The notes beneath the pieces are model-generated. The model was given only the letters and a program-made list of their open reading frames with translations. It was not told the origin of the DNA and did not search any database. 64,000 nucleotides of DNA, from assembly GCA_028868855.1 (NCBI GenBank), contig JAGWTR010000003.1:354978-418977 (forward strand), written 5' to 3'. The position numbers and the translations under genes are program-made. Source of the DNA: Burkholderiales bacterium (GTDB lineage Bacteria; Pseudomonadota; Gammaproteobacteria; Burkholderiales; Burkholderiaceae_C). Shown piece by piece: positions 34,822 to 43,877 of this stretch. The stretch's first letter is position 1; every line of letters begins with the position of its first letter.

Positions 34822-35935
34822 ATGCCTGATAACCCGCTGACTTGATCAGGCTGTCGCGCTTGGCCGATGAATAGTCGCTGCGCACCATTTCGCCGACCAG
34901 TTCTGCCAAGGTGATTTTGGGCGTCCAGCCCAGTTTTGCCTTGGCCTTGGAGGGGTCGCCCAGCAGGGTTTCGACCTCGGTGGGGCGGTAGTAGCGCGGG
35001 TCCACCTTGACGATCACGTCGCCCACTTTGCACGTGGCCAGCATCTGGCCATTCACGGCCTCAACCTTGGCGACGATGCCCACCTCGTGCTCGCCCTCGC
35101 CCTCAAAGGCCAGGGTGATGCCCAGTTCCTTGGCCGAGAACTCCACAAACTGGCGCACGCTGTACTGCACGCCGGTGGCGATCACGAAGTCTTCCGCCTG
35201 GTCTTGCTGCAGCATCAGCCACTGCATCTCGATGTAGTCACGGGCATGGCCCCAGTCGCGCAACGCGCTCATATTGCCCAGGTACAGGCAGTCTTGCAGG
35301 CCCAGCGCAATGCGGCTGATGGCGCGCGTGATCTTGCGCGTGACGAAGGTTTCGCCACGCACCGGGCTCTCGTGGTTGAACAGCACGCCGTTGCACGCAT
35401 ACATGCCATAGGCTTCGCGGTAGTTCACCGTGATCCAGTAGGCGTAGAGCTTGGCCACGGCATAGGGGCTGCGCGGGTAGAAGGGCGTGGTCTCTTTTTG
35501 CGGGATCTCTTGCACCAGGCCGTACAGCTCGGAGGTGGAGGCTTGATAGAAGCGGGTCTTTTTCTCCAGGCCCAGGATGCGGATGGCCTCCAGCAGGCGC
35601 AGGGCGCCGATGCCGTCGCAGTTGGCGGTGTATTCGGGCTCTTCAAAGCTGACGGCCACATGGCTTTGCGCGGCCAGGTTGTAGATCTCATCGGGCTGGA
35701 CGGCCTGCACGATGCGCACCAGGCTGGTCGAATCAGTCAGATCGCCGTAGTGCAGCACGAAGTTGCGGTTGTCAACGTGCGGGTCTTGATAGAGGTGGTC
35801 GATGCGGTCGGTGTTGAACAAGCTGGAGCGGCGCTTGATGCCGTGCACCTCGTAGCCTTTCTTGAGCAGGAACTCGGCCAGATAGGCGCCGTCCTGGCCC
35901 GTCACTCCGGTGATCAGTGCGATTTTCTTGGCCAT
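34805..35935 (-). CDS. gmd: GDP-mannose 4,6-dehydratase
   Basis: A 376-residue SDR enzyme converting GDP-D-mannose to GDP-4-keto-6-deoxy-D-mannose. The start [20 protein letters not shown] carries the NAD(P)-binding GxxGxxG, and the sequence contains [19 protein letters not shown] and the catalytic Y-x3-K ([12 protein letters not shown]). Size matches E. coli Gmd. The frame extends to 35962, but the ATG at 35935 is the conserved start. No gene for the following reductase or epimerase (Fcl, Rmd, Per) is present in the window. It lies 23 nt after epsG and overlaps xrtB. Confidence 0.95.
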   Translation of the reverse strand: MAKKIALITGVTGQDGAYLAEFLLKKGYEVHGIKRRSSLFNTDRIDHLYQDPHVDNRNFVLHYGDLTDSTSLVRIVQAVQPDEIYNLAAQSHVAVSFEEPEYTANCDGIGALRLLEAIRILGLEKKTRFYQASTSELYGLVQEIPQKETTPFYPRSPYAVAKLYAYWITVNYREAYGMYACNGVLFNHESPVRGETFVTRKITRAISRIALGLQDCLYLGNMSALRDWGHARDYIEMQWLMLQQDQAEDFVIATGVQYSVRQFVEFSAKELGITLAFEGEGEHEVGIVAKVEAVNGQMLATCKVGDVIVKVDPRYYRPTEVETLLGDPSKAKAKLGWTPKITLAELVGEMVRSDYSSAKRDSLIKSAGYQAYDHHE

Positions 35936-35958
35936 GGTGGTCTGGTACTTGGATTTGA

Positions 35959-36831
35959 TCAAAATTCGTTGACGATGACCCCTGCCACTTGAGCGGAGGT
36001 TTTTTTGACGGAAGTCACCAGTTTCTGAATGGCATCGATTCGACTGTTACCACGCCGCCCGACCACCACGGCAGCACCGCACGCGCCGGCAATCACACGG
36101 GCGTCGGACCCGTGCGACGCTGCGGGGGTGTCGACAATAACGTAGTCGAACTTGGCCATCAGTTCGTTCATCAGCAAGCCAAATGCGGGCCGCTGCACCA
36201 ATTCGAGCGGATTGGGTGGGGTCACGCCCACTGGCAGCAAATACAGGCTGGGCAACTCAGGCGCCGGCCGGATGACATTGGTTTCCGAGCGGCCCGACAA
36301 GATCCCGCTCAAGCCACTGGTGCTTTCGATGCCGAAGATTTCGTGTTGCCGAGGGGTGCGCATGTCGGCATCGACCAGCAAGGTGCGCCCACCCAACTGG
36401 CTAAACGCCACGGCCACATTGGCCGCGAAATAGCTTTTGCCATCGCCCGTGTTGGCGCTGACAACAGCGACCGCCCTGCGCCGCCCTTCAGTACCGAACA
36501 CACTGCCGATCAACTGGCTGCGCAGATCACGAAATGCCTCGGCCGACTCACTGAAGGGGTTGGAGGCCGCCACCAGTTCGGCGCTGACCTTGCTGCTTCC
36601 ACTGCCTGAATAGGGGTAGTGGAACTGCTGGGACAAGGCCCACAACACGTCTTCACGCTTGGCCAGGCCCAAGGCCACGGCCGCTTCGCCAAACTTGACG
36701 TTGTGTTGGCGCTGATAGACCAACACTTGCTCAACCTGATCTGGCGACAGGTTGTTGGCGTGACGAATGATGTCGCCGATGGATTTTTCGCCAGGGCGCT
36801 GAGCGCCCAAATTGGGGGGAGTGGTGGTCAT
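35959..36831 (-). CDS. epsG: EpsG-like chain-length tyrosine-kinase-family ATPase
   Basis: A 290-residue cytoplasmic partner of the Wzz-like EpsF. The C-terminal ATPase has Walker [10 protein letters not shown] (125-133), Walker A' [10 protein letters not shown] and Walker [14 protein letters not shown]. The N-terminal 75 residues ([37 protein letters not shown]) resemble the MshEN/GspE N-terminal fold. The protein ends shortly after the ATPase core (AGVIVNEF) with no tyrosine-rich tail, unlike Wzc and CpsD. The start at 36831 gives the family N-terminus; upstream codons to 36984 are open but unlike the family. Confidence 0.88.
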   Translation of the reverse strand: MTTTPPNLGAQRPGEKSIGDIIRHANNLSPDQVEQVLVYQRQHNVKFGEAAVALGLAKREDVLWALSQQFHYPYSGSGSSKVSAELVAASNPFSESAEAFRDLRSQLIGSVFGTEGRRRAVAVVSANTGDGKSYFAANVAVAFSQLGGRTLLVDADMRTPRQHEIFGIESTSGLSGILSGRSETNVIRPAPELPSLYLLPVGVTPPNPLELVQRPAFGLLMNELMAKFDYVIVDTPAASHGSDARVIAGACGAAVVVGRRGNSRIDAIQKLVTSVKKTSAQVAGVIVNEF

Positions 36832-36856
36832 TGGAGTGCGATAAATGTAGGCAGGC

Positions 36857-38284
36857 TCAAGCTCGGGGGCCTGCCAACTCAGGCAGTGATCGGTTCGACA
36901 GCAGCGGCGCACGATTGCGCCCAAGCCACTTCTTGGTGCTGGGGGCCGTTTCGCCCAAGGGGATGATGCCCAGCATGGGGACATCCAGCCCCTCGGTCAC
37001 GTCGTCGTCCGTGCGCAAGCGCCGGTCACGCAGCTCCGCAATCAAGGCAACGGCAATGGACAGCATGCCGCCCACCACAATAGCCAGGATCATGTTGAGC
37101 AATAGGCGAGGCGATGAGGGGTCGGGTGGAGGTGTGGCCCGCTTGACCACAGAGACGTTGGTCTGGGTGCTCTGGCTTTCGACGGCGGTCTGGCTCAGAC
37201 GTTGATTCATGAGCTCGTAAGCACGCTGGGCGCTTTCAACATCACGCGTCAACACCGAAGCTTCATCTCGCTGGTCTTTGAGCTTGAGCAACTTTTCGCG
37301 CTGCTGCTCCAAGGCTGCCTTGACTTGCGCCTCACGCGATTGGTTCACGGTGTTGTTGATGCCCAAACTGCTGTTGACGCGGCGTGTTTCAGCCGCAATG
37401 CGCTCACGCAACTCGTCGACGCTGGCCTGTGCAATGCGCACTTGTGGGTAGGCGCTGCCATATTGGGCGGTCAACTCCTTGACATGGGCCTCTTGCCTGG
37501 ACAGGTCAGATTTGAGGGTGGCCACCACCATGTTATTGAGCACCTCAGTGCTGTTGGCGCCAGCCTCGGCCTTGCGGCTTCTAGATTCGGCCGACAGGGC
37601 CTGCAAGCCGACCAACTGGGTTGACAGGTCGTTCAGCCGGACGTTTTCGACATCGAGGCGCTCGTCACTGGCAATAAGGCCTTTTTCTTTCTGATAGGCC
37701 GACAAACGCGATTGCGCTTGCTCCAGACGCTCCCGCAACTGTTTGGCCTGAGTCTCGAACAAAGCGCTGTATTGCTTGGCGGGCTCGATCCGCAATTCCA
37801 GCGTGGTGTCGATGTAGCTTTGAACGTAGGCGTTGGCCAAAGCGGCCGCGAACTGCGGGTCTTGCGCCTGGTATGTGATGTTGATGACGCTGGATTCACG
37901 CGAGGGCTTGATGTCCAGCCCTTTCTGAAGCAGCGTGGCCAACCAAGTCTCGAACGACCCAACGCCCTCGGTGTCCTCGCGCCACTGTTGCTGCAGCTGC
38001 GCGCTCTCGTCCAAGTGCAGCAGCTTGATGGCGCCACGGGCCACGCGCTCGCTCTGGATCACGTCCAACTGGGTGGCGATATAGCCAGGCGCCATCAACC
38101 CAGGAAGCACCATCCCGGCGATTGGGTCAGGCGACTTGACGTCAACCAGCACCGACGTTTCAGCCTTGTACTTTTTCGGCAGGACAAGGCTGAGGACCAG
38201 CACCAGCAGCACAACGCCCCAAAACACGCTGGCAATGATCTTCCAGCGGGCTTTAAGAATGATTAATAACTGACTAAAGGACAT
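36857..38284 (-). CDS. epsF: EpsF-like polysaccharide chain-length determinant (Wzz family)
   Basis: A 475-residue inner-membrane protein with a transmembrane helix near each end: IIASVFWGVVLLVLVLSLVL at about 17-36 and LLLNMILAIVVGGMLSIAVA at about 400-420. Between them lies a long periplasmic domain, mostly coiled coil (RLEQAQSRLSAYQKEKGLIA). The proline-rich RATPPPDPSSPR just before the second helix is the Wzz signature. It controls polymer length with the EpsG ATPase, encoded 25 nt downstream. The operon has no Wza exporter, which EpsF-type proteins normally work with. Confidence 0.9.
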   Translation of the reverse strand: MSFSQLLIILKARWKIIASVFWGVVLLVLVLSLVLPKKYKAETSVLVDVKSPDPIAGMVLPGLMAPGYIATQLDVIQSERVARGAIKLLHLDESAQLQQQWREDTEGVGSFETWLATLLQKGLDIKPSRESSVINITYQAQDPQFAAALANAYVQSYIDTTLELRIEPAKQYSALFETQAKQLRERLEQAQSRLSAYQKEKGLIASDERLDVENVRLNDLSTQLVGLQALSAESRSRKAEAGANSTEVLNNMVVATLKSDLSRQEAHVKELTAQYGSAYPQVRIAQASVDELRERIAAETRRVNSSLGINNTVNQSREAQVKAALEQQREKLLKLKDQRDEASVLTRDVESAQRAYELMNQRLSQTAVESQSTQTNVSVVKRATPPPDPSSPRLLLNMILAIVVGGMLSIAVALIAELRDRRLRTDDDVTEGLDVPMLGIIPLGETAPSTKKWLGRNRAPLLSNRSLPELAGPRA

Positions 38285-38327
38285 GCCTTACCCCGGAATA
38301 AAATTGAATGCGTATGAACATTATTTT

Positions 38328-39233
38328 TCAAGCAGTTTTGGCTTGACTGTGAGGCTTGACGAATAAACCAATGACGTTGTCTGTGCCAATGGTGAATATG
38401 GTGGCAACCATGAACAGCAAAATACCGGCGAACCCGTGGACAAAACCCTGACCCGCTTCGTCACCAAAATAATAAGTCACCAACACCAGCACGATGACCC
38501 GAATGACGTTGGACACAAAGGAAATGGGCAGGATCAGCAAGGCGAGCAGGATTTTTCGCCATTTATTGGTGTAACCCACCACGCTAAGGTAAAAAACACC
38601 GATGGATTCAAGGGCGAAAATGGAATTCAAACCAGCGCACGCATCAGCGACCAATAATTTATATTGCCCGATGGTCAAAGTAACACCCGTTCGACCAATA
38701 GGATAACCTGCTTGGTACAAAATACCCTCGGCCACGTAAGAAACACCCGCCTTAAGCGGGGCCGTGACCGTCATGACAACGATGTGAGGCAAGGGAACCA
38801 GAAATAGGATGAAGAACAAGGGGAACCACATCAGCTTGACGCCGGGCCACCCCCTGTAAAGCAATAACATTCCCACCAATAAAGGAATCTGGGAGCCTGC
38901 TTCAAATTCAGGGAAATCTTGCGAACGGCCCAAAACGTAAAACAGCAAGGCGGCCACAAAAAAGCCGACGCCCGCCAAGGGGGCCGACTTGGCAGGCAAG
39001 GCGGCAAGTTCAGGCAGTCGCTTCCAGGCCAGCCACAGAGTGAGCATCAGCATCACGGGGCCATGCCCTTGGCCATCTTGTGACCAGACCTGCTCGGAAA
39101 GCATCCGATAGGTGGGCACATACAGCACCAGCACACCCAGAATAAGCAAGGCAAGCTCAAGCCGGCCCGGGACGAACTGGGCAGACGAAGAGACATCCGG
39201 TTGCAAGGCTGCTTGAGTCACGTTGGCGGTCAT
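38328..39233 (-). CDS. Second exosortase-family protein (XrtB-like)
   Basis: A 301-residue polytopic protein with an intact triad: Cys199 in [14 protein letters not shown], Arg245 in SNVIRV, His266 in GQGFVHGFAG. It is the first gene of the minus-strand operon, 43 nt before epsF, and has no EpsI partner beside it. Base composition is clearly more AT-rich in its 3' half and the following gap than in neighbouring genes (for example AATAATTTATATT at about 38654-38666), suggesting a different origin or local gene conversion. It is a paralogue of the exosortase at 33913-34821. The overall fold and the TM spacing agree. Confidence 0.88.
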   Translation of the reverse strand: MTANVTQAALQPDVSSSAQFVPGRLELALLILGVLVLYVPTYRMLSEQVWSQDGQGHGPVMLMLTLWLAWKRLPELAALPAKSAPLAGVGFFVAALLFYVLGRSQDFPEFEAGSQIPLLVGMLLLYRGWPGVKLMWFPLFFILFLVPLPHIVVMTVTAPLKAGVSYVAEGILYQAGYPIGRTGVTLTIGQYKLLVADACAGLNSIFALESIGVFYLSVVGYTNKWRKILLALLILPISFVSNVIRVIVLVLVTYYFGDEAGQGFVHGFAGILLFMVATIFTIGTDNVIGLFVKPHSQAKTA

Positions 39234-39292
39234 CTAGGGTGGAAGTGGTGGAGTGCCATGATGCAAGACAAGTTCCAGCTTTGGGGTGCGAA

Positions 39293-39328
39293 TTGCCGCG
39301 CACCACCCAAATGGGTGGTGCGTTGCAA
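39293..39328. promoter_or_regulatory. 36-bp near-perfect palindrome between divergent EPS operons
   Basis: Core arms CGCACCACCCA (39299-39309) and TGGGTGGTGCG (39312-39322) are perfect around AA. After two unpaired bases on each side the dyad continues with TTGC and GCAA. It lies in the 206-bp gap between the exosortase-led operon and ugd. No T-run follows on either strand, so an operator for a dimeric regulator is more likely than a terminator. I see nothing else distinctive in the gap. Confidence 0.55.
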
Positions 39329-39439
39329 GACTTCACAATGCTGGGGAGCCTGCCATGGTAAACCGTTAAGGACCCGCCGCTCAGCCACCCGCCGTTCTGC
39401 CAAAATGGGGGCGAAATCACAACCCGAAATTGAGTCACC

Positions 39440-40771
39440 ATGAAAGTATCAGTTGTAGGCACAGGCTATGTCGGCTTGGTGACCGGAGCGTGTCTTGCCG
39501 AAATGGGCAACGATGTGTTGTGCCTGGATGTGGACCCCAACAAGATCCGCATTCTTGAGGAAGGCGGCATCCCTATCCACGAACCCGGCCTCGACTCGGT
39601 GGTGGCGCGCAATGTCAAGGCAGGCCGCCTGGCTTTCACCACCGACATTGCCCGCGCCGTGGCGCATGGCACTTTGCAATTCATTGCCGTGGGCACGCCA
39701 CCGGACGAAGATGGTTCGGCCGATTTGCAGTACGTGCTGGCCGCCGCCCGCAACATTGGCCGCCTGATGACCGACTACAAGGTGGTGGTCGACAAGAGCA
39801 CCGTGCCCGTGGGCACCGCCGACAAGGTGCGCGCTGCCATTGCCGATGAGCTGGCCAAGCGTGGCAGCGATGCGCGGTTTGCCGTGGTGTCCAACCCCGA
39901 ATTCCTCAAAGAGGGCGCGGCGGTGGATGATTTCATGCGGCCTGACCGCATCGTGGTGGGTGCCGATGACGAGCAGGCCATTTTGCTGATGCGCGCGCTG
40001 TACGCCCCCTTCTCGCGCAACCACGACAAGGTGCTGGTGATGGATGTGCGCAGTGCCGAGCTAACCAAGTACGCGGCCAATGCCATGCTGGCCACACGCA
40101 TCAGCTTCATGAATGAACTGGCTTTGCTGGCCGAAAAGATGGGCGCCGACATTGAGCATGTGCGCCAGGGCATCGGCTCGGACCAGCGCATTGGTTTCCA
40201 CTTTTTGTACGCAGGCTGCGGCTATGGTGGCAGTTGCTTTCCCAAGGACGTCAAGGCCCTGATCAAGACGGCCGGCGGGGAGGGGCAAGATCTGAAGGTG
40301 CTGCAGGCTGTGGAAGCAGCCAACGACGCCCAAAAGATGGTGCTGGTCAACAAGGTGGTGAAACGTTTTGGCGAAAACCTGAGCGGCAAGCACTTTGCCA
40401 TGTGGGGCCTGGCCTTCAAGCCCAACACGGACGACATGCGCGAGGCCACCAGCCGTGTGGTCATCCATGAGTTGCTCCAGCGAGGCGCCACGGTGAGTGC
40501 CTATGACCCGGTGGCCACGGAGGAAGCCCGTCGCATCTTTGGTGACGAGCCTCGGCTGAGCTTTGCCACAACGCCCATGGCTGCCCTGGAAGGAACGGAC
40601 GCCTTGCTGATCGTCACGGAGTGGAAGGAGTTCCGCAGCCCCGACTTTGACAAGATCAAGGCGACGCTCAAGTCCCCTGTGATTTTTGACGGGCGCAACC
40701 TGTATGAGCCGTCCCTGGTGTCGGCCGCCGGTTTGGACTACCAGGCCATCGGCCGCGGCGTGAACAGTTGA
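39440..40771 (+). CDS. ugd: UDP-glucose 6-dehydrogenase
   Basis: A 443-residue enzyme oxidising UDP-glucose to UDP-glucuronate with two NAD+. The N-terminal Rossmann motif is [20 protein letters not shown], the catalytic thiol is Cys266 in [17 protein letters not shown], and [13 protein letters not shown] belongs to the UDP-binding domain. Length is normal. Eight nucleotides separate it from the epimerase gene, so the two make UDP-GlcA and then UDP-GalA. It is the first gene rightward of the palindrome. Confidence 0.96.
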   Translation: MKVSVVGTGYVGLVTGACLAEMGNDVLCLDVDPNKIRILEEGGIPIHEPGLDSVVARNVKAGRLAFTTDIARAVAHGTLQFIAVGTPPDEDGSADLQYVLAAARNIGRLMTDYKVVVDKSTVPVGTADKVRAAIADELAKRGSDARFAVVSNPEFLKEGAAVDDFMRPDRIVVGADDEQAILLMRALYAPFSRNHDKVLVMDVRSAELTKYAANAMLATRISFMNELALLAEKMGADIEHVRQGIGSDQRIGFHFLYAGCGYGGSCFPKDVKALIKTAGGEGQDLKVLQAVEAANDAQKMVLVNKVVKRFGENLSGKHFAMWGLAFKPNTDDMREATSRVVIHELLQRGATVSAYDPVATEEARRIFGDEPRLSFATTPMAALEGTDALLIVTEWKEFRSPDFDKIKATLKSPVIFDGRNLYEPSLVSAAGLDYQAIGRGVNS

Positions 40772-40778
40772 GAAGAGC

Positions 40779-41798
40779 ATGAAGGTTCTGGTCACGGGGG
40801 TTGCCGGCTTCATTGGCATGCACACCGCCATCGCCTTGCTTAAACGGGGCGACGATGTGGTGGGCATTGACAATCTCAATGACTACTACAGCCCACAACT
40901 CAAGCAGGACCGCTTGAGCCACATTGCGCAGCAATGCCCCGGTGCCCCGTTCAAGTTTGAAGCCCTGGACATCGCGGACGCCCCGGGCATGGCTGCGTTG
41001 TTTGCGCAGGAGCGCTTTGACCGTGTGGTGCATTTGGCCGCACAGGCTGGGGTGCGGTATTCGCTGCAGAACCCGCAGGCTTATGCGCAATCCAACTTGG
41101 TGGGTTTTGTGAATGTGCTGGAGGGTTGCCGCCAAAACCAGGTGGCGCACCTGGTGTATGCCAGCAGCTCAAGCGTGTATGGGGGCAACGTCAAGACGCC
41201 ATTTGCAGAGACCGATGCGGTAGACCACCCCGTCAGTTTGTATGCCGCCACCAAGAAGGCCAACGAGTTGATGGCGCACACCTACAGCCATCTGTATGGT
41301 TTGCCAACGACTGGGCTGCGCTTTTTCACGGTCTATGGCCCCTGGGGCCGCCCGGACATGGCTCCCATGCTGTTCACCCGTGCCATCCTGGCGGGCGAAC
41401 CCATCAAGGTGTTCAACCACGGGCAAATGCGGCGCGACTTCACCTACATTGATGACATTGTGGTCGGCGTGGTGGCCACAATGGACCGCGTGGCCGAACC
41501 CGATCCGGCGTTTGACCGCGAGAACCCCAGTTCAGCCGGATCCTGGGCGCCATACCGCATCTTCAACATTGGCAACAGCGAGCCCGTGGCCTTGATGGAC
41601 TTCATCGGCACGCTGGAGACGCGTCTGGGCAAGGTGGCCATCAAGGACTATCAGCCCATGCAGCCTGGTGATGTGGTCGCAACCTTTTCCGACACGTCAA
41701 AGCTGGCGGCCTGGACCGGTCAAAACCCCTCGACCACCATTGCGCGAGGGGTTGACGAGTTCGTTGGCTGGTATGTCGATTACTTTTCGACTCACTAA
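40779..41798 (+). CDS. UDP-glucuronate 4-epimerase-like NAD-dependent epimerase
   Basis: A 339-residue extended SDR. The start MKVLVTGVAGFIGMHTAIAL carries the NAD+-binding glycines; VYASSSSVYGG and LYAATKKANELMAH supply the catalytic Ser and Y-x3-K. YYSPQLKQDRL and the FTVYGPWGRPDMAP block are typical of UDP-glucuronate 4-epimerases, which make UDP-galacturonate, and linkage to ugd supports that substrate. The stop codon directly abuts the stop of the convergent DprE2-like gene. Confidence 0.9.
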   Translation: MKVLVTGVAGFIGMHTAIALLKRGDDVVGIDNLNDYYSPQLKQDRLSHIAQQCPGAPFKFEALDIADAPGMAALFAQERFDRVVHLAAQAGVRYSLQNPQAYAQSNLVGFVNVLEGCRQNQVAHLVYASSSSVYGGNVKTPFAETDAVDHPVSLYAATKKANELMAHTYSHLYGLPTTGLRFFTVYGPWGRPDMAPMLFTRAILAGEPIKVFNHGQMRRDFTYIDDIVVGVVATMDRVAEPDPAFDRENPSSAGSWAPYRIFNIGNSEPVALMDFIGTLETRLGKVAIKDYQPMQPGDVVATFSDTSKLAAWTGQNPSTTIARGVDEFVGWYVDYFSTH

Positions 41799-42536
41799 TT
41801 ACAGCTTCAGTTTCACAAACACAACTTCTGGAATGTGCTTGATGATCAACATGATCAAGCGCCAGAAACCGGGCGTGTAGACCACGCTGCGGCCGGCATC
41901 AATGGCGCGGCTGATGTCTGTGGCGACTTTGTCGGGTTTGGCCCAGAGCGGGCCTTTGGGCAGGTGGGCCGTCATGGGGGTGTCGACAAAGCCGGGTTTG
42001 ATGGTGATGACGTGCACCCCTTTTTTGGCCAGGCGTTGGCGCAATCCCGACAAGAAGGTCGACACCATGGCCTTGGCGCTGCCGTAGACGTAGTTGCTTT
42101 GACGCCCCCGGTCGCCCGCGACAGACGAAATCACGGCAATGGCGCCATGGCCTTGCTGCTCGAACTGGTTGGCAATGACGCTCAATAAGGACAGCACCGA
42201 CAAGCCGTTGGTGCTGATTTCTTGCAAGGCATAGGGCACGTCATTCTGGGCGCGTTCCTGATCGGTCAAGGTGCCATGGGCGATCAAAACGGTATCGAGC
42301 CCGCCCAGGACTTGCGTGGCTTCGCGCACCAGGTCGGCATGTTGGTCGAACTGAGTGGCGTCCAACACACGGGTGCCCACTTTGGCAGCGCCCTTGACGC
42401 GCAGGTCGGCTGCGATGGACTTGAGTTGATCGGCGTTGCGTGCCGCCAGAAAGAGCTGGTCGCCTTGCTGGGCCCACAGGCGTGCGCAGGCTTCGGCGAT
42501 GGCCGAGGTGGCCCCGACGATGAGGATTTTTTTCAT
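41799..42536 (-). CDS. DprE2-like short-chain dehydrogenase
   Basis: A 245-residue SDR. MKKILIVGATSAIAEACARL supplies the cofactor loop, VISSVAGDRGRQSNYVYGSAK contains the catalytic Ser and Y-x3-K, and IKPGFVDTPMT follows. This is the pattern of DprE2, which reduces the 2-keto intermediate in converting decaprenyl-phosphoryl-ribose to the arabinose form. A DprE1-like oxidase gene lies just upstream, overlapping by 4 nt (ATGA), and supports the assignment over a generic oxidoreductase. The prenyl chain in this organism is presumably undecaprenyl; that is inference. Confidence 0.85.
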   Translation of the reverse strand: MKKILIVGATSAIAEACARLWAQQGDQLFLAARNADQLKSIAADLRVKGAAKVGTRVLDATQFDQHADLVREATQVLGGLDTVLIAHGTLTDQERAQNDVPYALQEISTNGLSVLSLLSVIANQFEQQGHGAIAVISSVAGDRGRQSNYVYGSAKAMVSTFLSGLRQRLAKKGVHVITIKPGFVDTPMTAHLPKGPLWAKPDKVATDISRAIDAGRSVVYTPGFWRLIMLIIKHIPEVVFVKLKL

Positions 42537-43867
42537 GAGATTTCCGTGACCCGACGCCAGAACCCTGAGGAAAAGCGCGGGTCGATGAATTGAGAAAATT
42601 CGTGCCAGCGGGGGTAGCCGGCTTTGAAGAGTTGCCCGCCCATGCGGCCGTCCTTGGCGGGATAGAGTCGCCCCCCACTGGCCAGCACGATGCGGTCCAA
42701 CTCGGCAAACAATTGATGCAGGCGCGGGCCCTGGTTGGGAAAATCAAGCGCCAGGGTGGTGCCAGGCATGGGGAAGGACAGCAGGCCCTGCGAGGCGGGT
42801 GCGCCAAATTGTTTGAGCACGGCCAGGAAGGAGCCCATGCCGCTGGCCGCGATGGCTTGCAGCAACTGGTGCGTGGCCGCCAGTGCGCGCCCCGGCGGGA
42901 TGACGCACTGGTATTGATAAAAACCCTTGGGGCCGTAGATGCGGTTCCACTCATGCAGGGCGTCGAGTGGGTAGAAGAATGGCCGGTAGTGTTGCAAGGC
43001 CCTGACCTGTTCACCACGCTGGCGATGAAAGTAGGCCAGGTTGAAGGCCTTGAGGGACGCCGGATTGATGAGCGAGATCGGCGGTGTGAACGGCACGCGG
43101 CGGGTTGATTCGCCCGCGCTGGGCGTTCTGGCAGCGCCTGCGGCCGCGCCAACGAGGGCCGACGCATGGTTGCCCCGGGTGAACAGCCCACGCCCCAGGC
43201 GTTTGCCGCCAAAGGCACAGTCGATCCAGGCGACGGTGTATTCGTGGTCCGCCTCGGAAGCCTGGCTGAGCACAAAGAACTCTTCAAGGCTGTGAAAGCG
43301 GATGCTTTCGGTGTGTACATAGGGGTTGGCAATGCGGCGCAACTGGATTTGCGCCCAGGTGATCAGGCCGGTCAGACCCAGGCCACCCACGGTGGCACCA
43401 AACCAGTCAGCGTTGTGCGTGGGCGAACAAACGCGGCGTGAGCCGTCTGAGCGCAGCAGTTCGAACTGCGTGGTGTGGTTGCCAAACGAGCCCACCGCGT
43501 GGTGGTTTTTGCCATGCACGTCGTTCGCAATGGCACCGCCCACCGTCACGAACTGCGTGCCCGGCGTGACCGTCAGGAACCATCCCTGGGGCACAAGCAA
43601 CTGCAGGATCTCGGACAAGAGCACGCCGGCTTCGCAAGTGAGCAGGCCGGTGGCGGGATCAAAGTCAATGAATCGATCCAGTTGGCGACCCAGCACCAGA
43701 GCGCCGCCCGGATTGAGGTTGCTGTCGCCATAGCTGCGGCCATTGCCGTAGGGCAGCATGCTGCCGCCTTGGGGCAGAGACAAAGGCGCATGCCGGCTGG
43801 GCATGGGCAGCACCTCGTGCAAGGGGTTGAGCACCCTGCCCCACGATTGGAAGGCTTGTGTGTTCAT
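42533..43867 (-). CDS. DprE1-like FAD-dependent oxidoreductase
   Basis: A 444-residue flavoenzyme. PYGNGRSYGDSNLNPGG and the FAD-contact block GGAIANDVHGKNHHAVGSF closely follow mycobacterial DprE1, which oxidises the 2'-OH of decaprenyl-phosphoryl-ribose. The C-terminal substrate domain (FYPLDALHEWNRIYGPKGFY) is also of this type. Coupled to the DprE2-like gene and preceded by a UbiA-type transferase, it completes the epimerisation module. The lipid substrate cannot be read from sequence. Confidence 0.9.
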   Translation of the reverse strand: MNTQAFQSWGRVLNPLHEVLPMPSRHAPLSLPQGGSMLPYGNGRSYGDSNLNPGGALVLGRQLDRFIDFDPATGLLTCEAGVLLSEILQLLVPQGWFLTVTPGTQFVTVGGAIANDVHGKNHHAVGSFGNHTTQFELLRSDGSRRVCSPTHNADWFGATVGGLGLTGLITWAQIQLRRIANPYVHTESIRFHSLEEFFVLSQASEADHEYTVAWIDCAFGGKRLGRGLFTRGNHASALVGAAAGAARTPSAGESTRRVPFTPPISLINPASLKAFNLAYFHRQRGEQVRALQHYRPFFYPLDALHEWNRIYGPKGFYQYQCVIPPGRALAATHQLLQAIAASGMGSFLAVLKQFGAPASQGLLSFPMPGTTLALDFPNQGPRLHQLFAELDRIVLASGGRLYPAKDGRMGGQLFKAGYPRWHEFSQFIDPRFSSGFWRRVTEIS

Positions 43868-43877
43868 ACCGGGCAGG

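Noticed and set aside
35959..36831. Annotation as a classical BY-type tyrosine kinase.
   Set aside because: Walker motifs are present but the C-terminal tyrosine cluster is absent, so I kept the EpsG-like ATPase call.
39293..39328. The large palindrome read as a bidirectional terminator.
   Set aside because: There is no T-run on either side and it lies upstream, not downstream, of both operons.
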